A stretch of DNA of 23,259 nt, taken from positions 1-23,259 of the forward strand of contig CAYLXO010000012.1 of NCBI GenBank assembly GCA_964387965.1, in the 5' to 3' direction. The notes beneath the pieces were generated by a model. That model did not search any database, was not told the origin of the DNA, and worked only from the letters and a program-made list of their open reading frames with translations. This DNA is from CAITQP01 sp964387965. Lineage in GTDB: Bacteria > Patescibacteriota > Minisyncoccia > Phycocordibacterales > UBA9973. Both the position numbers and the translations under genes were made by a program. Below are positions 15,584-21,744 of this stretch, piece by piece (the first letter of the stretch is position 1; every line of letters begins with the position of its first letter).

Positions 15584-15643
15584 ATGACTCAAACACTCAA
15601 AAAATCTGTGCGTAAGAATCGAAACATTCGTCATATTATCTAG
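15584..15643 (+). CDS. 19-codon basic upstream ORF, in frame with rny
   Basis: ATG 15584 to TAG 15641-15643 encodes MTQTLKKSVRKNRNIRHII, a strongly basic 19-residue peptide. The stop is 18 nt before the rny ATG and in the same frame, so stop-codon read-through would put this sequence in front of the RNase Y membrane helix. It may be a regulatory leader peptide, a remnant of a longer basic protein (the pattern loosely recalls the start of ribosomal protein S20) or chance. The region 15504-15583 shows nothing else I can name. Confidence 0.35.
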   Translation: MTQTLKKSVRKNRNIRHII

Positions 15644-15661
15644 GCGGCCGGTTTGGTCGTT

Positions 15662-17191
15662 ATGTCAACATTTATAATATTGCTCATCGCAGCGGGTGCC
15701 CTCGCAGCAGGTGTCGCTTGTGGATACTATCTCCGCAAGATCACTGCTCTTGGCCAGCGTCGCTCTATTGAAATCGACATCAAGCAAATGCTTGTGTCAG
15801 CAAAAGAAGAGGCTGCTCGCATCACTGATGAGGCAAAGAAAAAGGCAGAAGAAAAAGATGCCGAGATTCGCGAAACAGAGCGCGCAAAGGTAGAGGACCA
15901 GAAGCGCACTGAAGATCGTCTTATCAAAAAAGAGGAGCTCCTCGATGCTCGCCAAACAGAAATCGACAAAGAAGTCGAAATCCAAAAAGGTAAAATCGAA
16001 GAAATCAAAAAGATAAAGGAAAAAGCGGATGCATTACTTTCAGAACGAGTTACTACACTTGAAAAAGTAGCAGGTCTCACTCGAGATGACGCAAAAGCAG
16101 AACTCATCCGTGAGATCGAAAAAGAGAATGAAGAAGATCTCATGGTTCGCATGCAGAAACTTGAACAGAATGCAGAAGAACGACTTTCTGGACGTGCAAA
16201 AGAAATTCTTGCAACATCTATCCAACGTCTTGCATCAAGTACTGCTGCAGAAATCATGACAACAAACGTCACGATTCCAAACGACGAAATCAAAGGAAAG
16301 ATTATCGGAAAAGAAGGCCGTAACATCCGTGCGTTCGAACGCGCTGCTGGAGTAGAACTTATTGTTGATGAAACTCCTGGAACAATCATCATTTCTGCAT
16401 TTGACCCAGTCCGCCGACAAATTGCTCGTGTTGCTCTTGAAAACCTTATTCTCGATGGACGTATTCAACCTGCAAAGATCGAAGAAATGGTTGAAAAAGC
16501 TAAGGAAGATATCAACAAGATCATCAAAGAAAAAGGTGAGCAGGCGGTATACGAATGTGGAATTTTCAATTTTGACCCACGTATCATTGCAATCTTGGGA
16601 CGCCTCTACTTCCGTACATCATTCGGCCAAAACGTTCTTCAACACTCAGTTGAAATGGCGCACATTGCCGGAATGATCGCAGAAGAACTTGGTGCAGATG
16701 TGCAAGTTGCGAAGCAGGGTGCATTGGTACACGACATTGGAAAGGCACTCGACCACGAAGTTCAAGGTACACACATTGATATCGGTATTCGTATCTTGCA
16801 GAAATTTGGTGCAGACCCCCGCGTCATTACTGCAATGAAATCTCACCACGACGACTGTCCTCACGAATCTATCGAAGCTGTCATCGTGCAAACTGCCGAC
16901 AATATTTCGGGTGGACGCCCTGGAGCTCGTCGTGATTCTGTAGAAAATTACTTGAAGCGCTTGCAGGAACTTGAAGCACTCGTAAACGCATTCCCTTCTA
17001 TAGATAAGTCATACGCACTCTCAGCTGGCCGTGAAATCCGAATCTTCGTAACACCAGAAAAAGTTTCTGATGTTGAAGCAAAAGAAATGGCTCGCGAGAT
17101 AGCAAAGAAAATCGAAGCCGAACTCAAGTATCCTGGTGAAATCAAAGTCACAATGATACGAGAGACAAGAATTATCGAATACGCTAGATAA
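15662..17191 (+). CDS. rny: Ribonuclease Y
   Basis: Membrane-anchored endoribonuclease that initiates mRNA decay. 509 aa from the ATG at 15662; a TTG at 15653 would add only three residues. Domains in order: N-terminal transmembrane helix (STFIILLIAAGALAAGVACG), a long charged coiled coil to about residue 190, a KH domain with GKIIGKEGRNIRAFE near 212-226, and an HD domain with HSVEMAHIAG, VHDIGKALDHE, SHHDD and the later Asp in QTADNISG. All expected metal-binding His and Asp are visible. The length matches the family (about 510-520). It stands alone between its own promoter and a terminator shared with the convergent Cys-rich gene. Confidence 0.96.
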   Translation: MSTFIILLIAAGALAAGVACGYYLRKITALGQRRSIEIDIKQMLVSAKEEAARITDEAKKKAEEKDAEIRETERAKVEDQKRTEDRLIKKEELLDARQTEIDKEVEIQKGKIEEIKKIKEKADALLSERVTTLEKVAGLTRDDAKAELIREIEKENEEDLMVRMQKLEQNAEERLSGRAKEILATSIQRLASSTAAEIMTTNVTIPNDEIKGKIIGKEGRNIRAFERAAGVELIVDETPGTIIISAFDPVRRQIARVALENLILDGRIQPAKIEEMVEKAKEDINKIIKEKGEQAVYECGIFNFDPRIIAILGRLYFRTSFGQNVLQHSVEMAHIAGMIAEELGADVQVAKQGALVHDIGKALDHEVQGTHIDIGIRILQKFGADPRVITAMKSHHDDCPHESIEAVIVQTADNISGGRPGARRDSVENYLKRLQELEALVNAFPSIDKSYALSAGREIRIFVTPEKVSDVEAKEMAREIAKKIEAELKYPGEIKVTMIRETRIIEYAR

Positions 17192-17198
17192 AACATTC

Positions 17199-17233
17199 AA
17201 AAGAAAAACCGCACATCGTGCGGTTTTTCTTTT
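17199..17233. terminator. Bidirectional terminator between convergent genes
   Basis: Positions 17199-17214 pair perfectly with 17218-17233 (core CCGCAC / GTGCGG, loop ATC), with A and T tracts on the two sides. It ends rny on the plus strand and the Cys-rich gene on the minus strand; its edge overlaps the TAA stop at 17232-17234. Confidence 0.9.
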
Positions 17234-18926
17234 ATACAAATTCTTGTTGGTAGCAGTCTACACAATACACTATCTCTTTTCGATCTGGGGCATACGGCGT
17301 ATTGATTTCCTTGTTGCACTGCATACAATTACGCTTCCAAAGTTTCATAGGATCGAAACGTGAAAACAAGTAATTCATTCTACATTTAGGACACGAATGA
17401 GGAATTGGAATCTTCATTTTTGATAACAACCCCAGTTCCATTTGCCCTATTTTGTATCCTCTTTTACAAGTTTCACATTCGATAACTTCCTGTAAGATTG
17501 TATCTTTTGTTTCTGCAATCGTGTCTGGCAAATCTTTTGCTAAGAATGTTGGGGCATAACTTTGCGGAACTTCATCATACCAATAATACCCTTCTGCAAG
17601 CGCCTGTTCTTTTGTTTTTGGAAAAAACTTTTGGGCTGTTGTTTCGTTATACCCAAAAAGACTTTGCTTGAGTGGGAAAAATTCTCCATAACTCCATGTG
17701 CGTCCTTGTGGATCGACATATGGGTTCTTCTTCATATCTTCAATAATTTTTGCTTTTAACACCTCATATTCTTCTTTCGAATATTCTTTGTTTAATATGC
17801 AATACTTCTTGCGCTTCAAATTTGCACACCCGAAATTGTTTTTACCAGCAACCGTCCAGATAGAATATTCTATGTCAGTAGATTCTGTATACGCCTCCAT
17901 CGAAAACTTTACATTACTTACATTTTCGCCACTTGAGTGAGCTTCATACATGAGTTCAGCATTTGCTCCCCAACCAGAATAATCATAACTATCTTTAACG
18001 GTAGGTACAGTAATAAATTGGCAGTATCGAGAGTCTTGTGCTCCGTTGGATATAAACATGTCCTGACAATTTTTTGATTCATACACGTAATCACCAGTAA
18101 CATTCACATTAAGCGAGTGACCTTTATACTCACGGTATGGAAGTGTATCCCAAAATTCATGCGCTTTTTCCTTGAATTCCTGCAATTTCTTCCAAGAATC
18201 AAAACCGAACTCTTTGAGTTTTTCAGCATATTCTTCCTTTGAATATTTCTGATTGAAAATACAATATGATTCCCCGCGCAAATTTACACAGCCAATACAA
18301 TTGTTACAATTGTAACAATTTCTTGAAAACCAGACATCTACACAATCGTCACTTTCTTCTGTGAAATACGTGCGAAAATTTCTGCTGAATCCGATAGACT
18401 CATAACATAATTCAGATTCATATCCTCGCAAACAATCAGAAGAATCTTTGAAATTCAAACAATATGTTGAGTTGTTCAAATTCTCACAATAGTCTGCCCA
18501 AAATGTTAGGTAACAATTACGCAAATAGGATGCTCCGTTGCAATACTCTGAATTCACCATTGATGGAGCGACCACTTCTTGTGCAACCCATGGAGTCTTC
18601 CGCGAAAGCTCATAGACTTGTTCGAAAAAATTTCTGCTAGGGTCATAATCCATTGCATACTCAGTGCCATCCCAATCATCCGCCCACCAACAATCATTAC
18701 AATAAACCGTAACTGGATTTTCTTTGTTGTACATTGAAAGAACTTTTTTCTTACATTTCGAGCAGTCGCGCCAGTACACGCTCCATACATTATGTGTAGA
18801 AAGTCTGCGAATTATACGACACTCTGCACACCATGTTGGGTGTGGAACATTTATTTTTTTGTAATAAATCTGATCTCGCTCATCAATGACGAAATCTTTC
18901 TTACAGTTTTGGCAATTCTGGTTCAT
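17232..18926 (-). CDS. Cys-rich protein with the same eight-cysteine zinc-binding-like module at both ends
   Basis: 564 aa from the ATG at 18926 (MNQNCQNCKKDF), chosen because an extended -10 box lies 6 nt upstream. The N-terminal module has four CxxC pairs (Cys 5/8, 33/36, 55/58, 76/79) spaced 24, 18 and 17 residues. The last 80 or so residues repeat exactly the same spacing, with matching text (KINVPHPTWCAECR against KIPIPHSCPKCR; VYCNDC against VYCVDC). Between them are Cys/Asn-rich short repeats (SYLRNCYLTFWADYC, NCYNCNNCIGC) that resemble a beta-helix, and a second duplicated unit (GCVNLRGESYCIFNQKYSKEEY and GCANLKRKKYCILNKEYSKEEY). No signal peptide or membrane helix. I recall similar hypotheticals in Parcubacteria but know no function. 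Metal binding is inferred from the CxxC pairs. Confidence 0.82.
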   Translation of the reverse strand: MNQNCQNCKKDFVIDERDQIYYKKINVPHPTWCAECRIIRRLSTHNVWSVYWRDCSKCKKKVLSMYNKENPVTVYCNDCWWADDWDGTEYAMDYDPSRNFFEQVYELSRKTPWVAQEVVAPSMVNSEYCNGASYLRNCYLTFWADYCENLNNSTYCLNFKDSSDCLRGYESELCYESIGFSRNFRTYFTEESDDCVDVWFSRNCYNCNNCIGCVNLRGESYCIFNQKYSKEEYAEKLKEFGFDSWKKLQEFKEKAHEFWDTLPYREYKGHSLNVNVTGDYVYESKNCQDMFISNGAQDSRYCQFITVPTVKDSYDYSGWGANAELMYEAHSSGENVSNVKFSMEAYTESTDIEYSIWTVAGKNNFGCANLKRKKYCILNKEYSKEEYEVLKAKIIEDMKKNPYVDPQGRTWSYGEFFPLKQSLFGYNETTAQKFFPKTKEQALAEGYYWYDEVPQSYAPTFLAKDLPDTIAETKDTILQEVIECETCKRGYKIGQMELGLLSKMKIPIPHSCPKCRMNYLFSRFDPMKLWKRNCMQCNKEINTPYAPDRKEIVYCVDCYQQEFV

Positions 18927-18932
18927 GTTCCA

Positions 18933-18960
18933 ATTATCACATGGAGGTAAAAACTCGCAA
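18933..18960 (-). promoter_or_regulatory. Promoter of the Cys-rich gene, predicted leaderless
   Basis: On the minus strand TTGCGA (18960-18955), a 16-nt spacer and TGT-GATAAT (18941-18933, an extended -10) end 6 nt before the ATG at 18926. This supports the internal start and argues against the 19-residue extension beginning at 18983. Confidence 0.65.
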
Positions 18961-19007
18961 AGCTTTTCATTTAGAAACCACAACTACCGTTATGAACTCT
19001 AAAATCT

Positions 19008-19032
19008 GGGCAAGGTTCTAGGTAACTTGCCC
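19008..19032 (-). terminator. Possible terminator hairpin after the 116-aa gene
   Basis: GGGCAAG (19008-19014) pairs with CTTGCCC (19026-19032). It lies 6 nt after the stop of the gene ending at 19039 on the minus strand. Only a weak run (ATTTTAG) follows, so efficiency is uncertain. Confidence 0.5.
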
Positions 19033-19038
19033 GATTGT

Positions 19039-19389
19039 TTATTCGCTCAAAGTTGCATGCCCGTATTCAAGACGACGCATTAATCCTCGCTGATCCAATC
19101 TGAATTTTTCTCCAGACTCTTGTAAAAGCTCGAATATATATCCCCCGCTTGTTGTACTATATGATACATTTGTGATTTGAATTGGCTTGTTGAGTGGTAT
19201 AGAAATGTCTCCACATTCGTTGAGACACCTTCCGGTACAACACAAAAAGCCGCTTGGACAATTCACTCGTTTGAATAATGGAATACGAAGTGGAGTAAGT
19301 TCCTTATTCAAAAATGTATCAATATATATTTGTAAATCAGACTCGGGCGCATGAACCTTAAGAATATCTATGTATTCTTGTGTGCTCAT
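19039..19389 (-). CDS. Hypothetical protein, 116 aa, with a five-Cys cluster
   Basis: Reads MSTQEYIDILKVHAPESDLQ at the N-terminus, which looks like a soluble helix. A compact Cys cluster follows in the middle (VNCPSGFLCCTGRCLNECGD: five Cys in 16 residues), then a beta-rich tail ending LMRRLEYGHATLSE. No signal peptide or membrane helix. The cluster could bind metal or form disulfides. It is upstream of the Cys-rich gene on the same strand but separated from it by a hairpin and a promoter. I do not recognise the family. Confidence 0.6.
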   Translation of the reverse strand: MSTQEYIDILKVHAPESDLQIYIDTFLNKELTPLRIPLFKRVNCPSGFLCCTGRCLNECGDISIPLNKPIQITNVSYSTTSGGYIFELLQESGEKFRLDQRGLMRRLEYGHATLSE

Positions 19390-19450
19390 AAAATGAAGTT
19401 AGTTGTTCATACATTACAACAAAATTCACTTTTGTCAAAGTTGTGTGGTA

Positions 19451-19549
19451 CTAGTGAAGGTCTCGGTTTTTCTTTGTGCCAAGCCAGTCCGCAAGATGAA
19501 TGATGAGCAACGTGCCCACAACTACCCCAATTCCAATTAGTATTTGCAT
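19451..19549 (-). CDS. 32-aa single-span mini membrane protein
   Basis: ATG 19549 to TAG 19451 encodes 32 residues: a hydrophobic helix right from the start (MQILIGIGVVVGTLLIIHLA), then DWLGTKKNRDLH, a short basic tail. The composition is that of a genuine small membrane protein, and it occupies a gap of about 200 nt between two other minus-strand genes. No clear promoter or Shine-Dalgarno sequence was seen, so it remains a candidate. Confidence 0.45.
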   Translation of the reverse strand: MQILIGIGVVVGTLLIIHLADWLGTKKNRDLH

Positions 19550-19581
19550 ACTATTATTATTGCATAATTGCTATTTAGAGT

Positions 19582-19607
19582 AAAAAAAATGACCTGCTAG
19601 GCAGGTC
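19582..19607 (-). terminator. Intrinsic terminator whose loop holds a stop codon
   Basis: GACCTGC (19591-19597) pairs with GCAGGTC (19601-19607); on the minus strand the stem is followed by a run of eight T (19589-19582). The TAG stop of the 115-aa membrane gene (19599-19597) lies in the loop and first stem base, so the last codons form half the terminator. A T7 run on the other side allows plus-strand function too. Confidence 0.8.
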
Positions 19608-19944
19608 GGGTACTTTTTTTCTTTGAAACCTGTACCGGAAGTTTCTTTCTCTTTTTGTCTTGTAGCGGGTGTCGTATTTTCATATACATAAAGAATGCCC
19701 CTAAGGCGCTAAGCACCAGTCCTATCCCTAAAATAAATTCGGAAAAGTGCAACGACTTTTTTTGTTTCCTTTTTAACTTAAGCGTTTCATCTTCTCCGAT
19801 ATATACAAAATTATCGTGTATCATCGACTTCACAACTGTTTTTGATTCTTCGCCTTCTATGTATCTAAATACTAGAGCTGAAATTGCAAACCCTGCTACA
19901 AAAAACAAAATACTGGCAAAAATTGCCCTGATCTTTCTATTCAT
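19597..19944 (-). CDS. Two-span membrane protein, unknown function
   Basis: 115 aa from the ATG at 19944 (a TTG one codon upstream adds nothing). Transmembrane helices at about 6-27 (IRAIFASILFFVAGFAISAL) and about 67-88 (FSEFILGIGLVLSALGAFFM) flank a short extracytoplasmic loop with EGEESKTVVKSMIHDNFVY. The C-terminal tail is strongly basic (KIRHPLQDKKRKKLPVQVSK). Preceded by AT-rich sequence with TATATT 5 nt before the ATG. No recognised family. Confidence 0.65.
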   Translation of the reverse strand: MNRKIRAIFASILFFVAGFAISALVFRYIEGEESKTVVKSMIHDNFVYIGEDETLKLKRKQKKSLHFSEFILGIGLVLSALGAFFMYMKIRHPLQDKKRKKLPVQVSKKKSTRPA

Positions 19945-20000
19945 CAAAAAATATATTTGAGCTATTTAAGCATGCAAACAATAAAATTCAAATAAGCATA

Positions 20001-20021
20001 AAAAAAGACCCTCCTTGGGTC
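20001..20021 (-). terminator. Intrinsic terminator, minus strand
   Basis: GACCC (20007-20011) pairs with GGGTC (20017-20021); on the minus strand the stem is followed by a run of T. It ends whatever is transcribed through the structured gap. Confidence 0.6.
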
Positions 20022-20165
20022 ATCTGCGAGTGACATTCCCTGCTTTACTCCACGAACTTTTGTTCATGAGTTAAATAGGGAATGAGTGATCTGTCATAAC
20101 TGAATATGACCCACCGCCACTCATTCGCTAATTAGAGTCCACAAGACATTCTATGGTCTCTAAAA
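20001..20165 (-). ncRNA. Candidate structured RNA in the gap upstream of the 115-aa gene
   Basis: The stretch between the 233-aa and 115-aa genes has no credible ORF but many complementary segments. On the minus strand: GAATGAGTG with CACTCATTC (9 bp) enclosing GTCATA with TATGAC; CATTCCCT with AGGGAATG enclosing CTCATGAAC / GTTCGTGGAG around AAAA; and a final GACCC-AAGGA-GGGTC hairpin (20021-20007) followed by a T run. GGGTCAT and ATGACCC can also pair at long range, so alternative folds compete. The terminal hairpin plus T run suggests a minus-strand transcript end. It matches no RNA family I can name; it could instead be a 3' UTR or a decayed mobile repeat. Confidence 0.35.
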
Positions 20166-20166
20166 G

Positions 20167-20189
20167 TTGGGTAACTTGTTGTTACCCAA
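20167..20189 (-). terminator. Terminator hairpin after the 233-aa secreted protein gene
   Basis: TTGGGTAAC (20167-20175) pairs perfectly with GTTACCCAA (20181-20189) around TTGTT, 14 nt after the stop at 20204. On the minus strand only CTTTTAG follows. The plus-strand side has an A6 run after the stem, not T, so it is a better structure than T tract. Confidence 0.6.
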
Positions 20190-20203
20190 AAAATTTGTAC
20201 TAA

Positions 20204-20905
20204 CTATAATTCATTGCACTCCTTGCATTCATTTGTTTTATGGTTTATCTCTAAACCAAGTTCCAAAATAGCGCCAGGGTTTCGAAGCGGTTTGTGTGGT
20301 GTTTTGTATTCAACACCATGAGATGTGTGTTCTTCTTCATACAATTTGAATGCATATCCTGCAAACGCGTATAGTTTCTGTTTTACCAGATACGTTTTCC
20401 ACGTTAGGGCAAAGTTGCCTTCAAAATTTGTAATGCCGAAAAAATTTTCACACTTCTTAGTGGTAGCGAAGTCCATACAACGCCATACTTCCACAAAATA
20501 ACCCGTCTTCATTGCAATACACCATAGTTGCCATTTTCCGTTATTGGTTTGGGCGTACACCCAAGCCGCATAACTTAATTCGGTTTTGCTTTTATCAAAG
20601 TCGCTAGTTGCAACTCCGATATCGACTCCACCGCCGATTGTTCTCTTCAAGTTTGCGTATCCTAAACCAGCATACGCTTGAAGAGCAAGTTTTCTTTCGT
20701 CTTTAAAATTTTCAACGAGCTCAGTCGTCGAAACCATCAAGTGCGAAGAATCCCCTACTGCATGCGTTGTGAACCCTATGAATCCTGGCACCTGTAAGAT
20801 GTTGTCTCCATAATAGTTCGCCGCGAAAGCCATTTTAGGCATCTGTGCAAATACTTGTGAGCCAATCGTTATGGCTACTACAAGAAAAAAATAGATTTTT
20901 TTCAT
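20204..20905 (-). CDS. Secreted protein of unknown function, 233 aa
   Basis: N-terminal signal peptide (MKKIYFFLVVAITIGSQVFA, probable cleavage after Ala-20 or after AFA near 28). The mature part alternates short hydrophobic and polar strands (LALQAYAGLGYANLKRTIGG, ALTWKTYLVKQKLYAFAGYA), giving a beta-rich look that recalls small outer-membrane-type barrels, which would be odd in a CPR cell. Cys residues occur in WQLWCIAMK, VWRCMDFATTKKCENF and at the C-terminus in CKECNEL. No catalytic motif was recognised. It has its own extended -10 promoter and a hairpin after the stop, so it is a single-gene unit, divergent from HU. Confidence 0.65.
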   Translation of the reverse strand: MKKIYFFLVVAITIGSQVFAQMPKMAFAANYYGDNILQVPGFIGFTTHAVGDSSHLMVSTTELVENFKDERKLALQAYAGLGYANLKRTIGGGVDIGVATSDFDKSKTELSYAAWVYAQTNNGKWQLWCIAMKTGYFVEVWRCMDFATTKKCENFFGITNFEGNFALTWKTYLVKQKLYAFAGYAFKLYEEEHTSHGVEYKTPHKPLRNPGAILELGLEINHKTNECKECNEL

Positions 20906-20960
20906 CGATATAGATTTTTTTAAGAATTTGGGAAATTTTTTCCAGTCGTTATTTGATTAT

Positions 20961-20988
20961 ATTATAGCACGAATTTATGCCATTGCAA
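20961..20988 (-). promoter_or_regulatory. Promoter of the 233-aa secreted protein gene
   Basis: On the minus strand TTGCAA (20988-20983), a 16-nt spacer and TATAAT (20966-20961) preceded by TGC (extended -10). The predicted 5' leader is about 50 nt, unlike the leaderless candidates elsewhere. Confidence 0.6.
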
Positions 20989-21011
20989 CCCGTAATATAT
21001 CCTTGTATTTA

Positions 21012-21045
21012 AAGGGTTTCTGGGTGCCACTACCAAAAAACCCTT
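21012..21045. repeat. Inverted repeat in the 20.9-21.2 kb intergenic region
   Basis: AAGGGTTT (21012-21019) pairs with AAACCCTT (21038-21045), enclosing GGT / ACC pairing. It lies between the divergent promoters of the secreted protein and HU genes. It could be a hairpin or an operator; nothing else is recognised between 20990 and 21050. Confidence 0.35.
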
Positions 21046-21052
21046 GTGTCTA

Positions 21053-21080
21053 TTGCTTTATTCGTCGCCACATCTATAAT
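21053..21080 (+). promoter_or_regulatory. Promoter of the HU gene
   Basis: TTGCTT at 21053-21058, a 16-nt spacer and a perfect TATAAT at 21075-21080. The predicted start near 21087 gives a 5' leader of about 113 nt. Confidence 0.6.
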
Positions 21081-21088
21081 GCGCATAG

Positions 21089-21120
21089 TTTTAAGCAGTG
21101 CTTAAAACGTATACGTTTTA
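21089..21120 (+). promoter_or_regulatory. Two overlapping perfect palindromes at the start of the HU leader
   Basis: TTTTAAGCA-G-TGCTTAAAA (21089-21107) and TAAAACGTATACGTTTTA (21103-21120) are both perfect and share TAAAA, so only one can form a cruciform or hairpin at a time. They start right after the predicted transcription start. The near-zero loops favour a DNA operator over RNA hairpins. Confidence 0.55.
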
Positions 21121-21199
21121 TAGTGCTATTAGTAGTTACGTCGACTTAATTTTGTTTTTGTTTGTGATCACATTCAAAAACAATCAATTGCCTATTCAT

Positions 21200-21472
21200 A
21201 TGAATAAAGCAGCACTAGTTGACTGGGTTCACGGAAAAATCGGCGGTACAAAAGTACAAGCTGAGGAAGTCGTAGACGGAATGATCGGTGCAATCGTTTC
21301 TACTCTTCAAAAGGGTGGCGAAGTATCAATCGCAGGTCTCGGAATCTTTTCCGTAAAACAGCGCGCAGCACGTATGGCTCGCAATCCTAAAACAGGAGAG
21401 CAGGTCAAAGTTGCAGCGATGAAAGTACCTAAGTTTAGAGCGGCAAAAGCTCTCAAAGACGCAGTAAAATAA
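21200..21472 (+). CDS. hup: HU-family DNA-binding protein
   Basis: Nucleoid protein that bends and compacts DNA as a dimer. 90 aa, the standard length. The start MNKAALVDWVHGK is typical; the central family signature is GLGIFSVKQRAARMARNPKTG at about 46-66, followed by EQVKVAAMKVPKFRAAKALKDAVK. The Pro-containing beta-arm tip (RNPKTG) that intercalates DNA is intact. A longer frame to 21098 would add a hydrophobic 34-residue stretch absent from HU and is rejected. Expressed from a TATAAT promoter with a palindromic leader. No Shine-Dalgarno sequence precedes the ATG. Confidence 0.95.
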   Translation: MNKAALVDWVHGKIGGTKVQAEEVVDGMIGAIVSTLQKGGEVSIAGLGIFSVKQRAARMARNPKTGEQVKVAAMKVPKFRAAKALKDAVK

Positions 21473-21479
21473 GAACATT

Positions 21480-21658
21480 CCAGAATTGGCGCGCTTCATC
21501 GTTGTTGCGCTCATTCGTTCCCGCGAAGTAGGTCAACTACATCTTGGTCACGAGCTTCGCTTACGCCTTGAATCACATACAATTCTGAAAGTTCTTGATA
21601 CTCGTTTGGCCTTAACACAATTCAAGAAAGTCCCGTTGCCTATCAGCGGGGCTTTTTT
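21480..21658 (+). ncRNA. Structured 3' region of HU, possible 3' UTR or small RNA
   Basis: The 157 nt between the HU stop and the next terminator contain nested complementarity: CAGAATTG with CAATTCTG about 100 nt later, GCGAAG with CTTCGC and GTAG / CTAC inside it, and TTCTTGA with TCAAGAA just before the terminator. A reading frame at 21486-21707 runs through the terminator and has no recognisable features, so coding is unlikely. The region could be a structured 3' UTR, a processed small RNA or a decayed gene. Confidence 0.3.
21630..21658 (+). terminator. Intrinsic terminator downstream of HU
   Basis: GTCCCGTTG (21630-21638) pairs with CAGCGGGGC (21644-21652), with two G-T pairs, loop CCTAT, and is followed by six T. 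It lies about 160 nt after the HU stop and precedes the desaturase gene. Confidence 0.8.
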
Positions 21659-21731
21659 GTTGCTTGTAACTCCCTCACCATGTGTTAGAGTAAAAGAAAA
21701 ATTCTGAACGAAACAATATTTTTCACTTCTT

Positions 21732-21737
21732 TAAAAT
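21732..21737 (+). promoter_or_regulatory. -10-like box before the desaturase gene
   Basis: TAAAAT ends 7 nt before the ATG at 21745, the same geometry as the other leaderless candidates. No -35 was found at proper spacing. Confidence 0.4.
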
Positions 21738-21744
21738 ACGATGT

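Noticed and set aside
15653..15661. TTG start three codons before the RNase Y ATG
   Set aside because: ATG at 15662 begins directly before the membrane helix and is the simpler choice; no Shine-Dalgarno sequence favours the TTG.
18927..18983. 19-residue N-terminal extension of the Cys-rich protein
   Set aside because: It overlaps a promoter with an extended -10 box; the internal Met starts immediately before the first CxxC, matching the position of the repeated C-terminal module.
20928..21149. 73-aa reading frame between the secreted protein and HU genes
   Set aside because: It spans both divergent promoters and inverted repeats and has no recognisable features.
21098..21199. Longer HU reading frame starting at 21098
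   Set aside because: The extra 34 residues are hydrophobic, absent from the HU family, and lie over the palindromic leader; MNKAALV is the normal HU start.
21486..21707. 73-aa reading frame after HU
   Set aside because: It reads straight through a good intrinsic terminator and shows no domain or membrane pattern; treated as a possible structured RNA instead.
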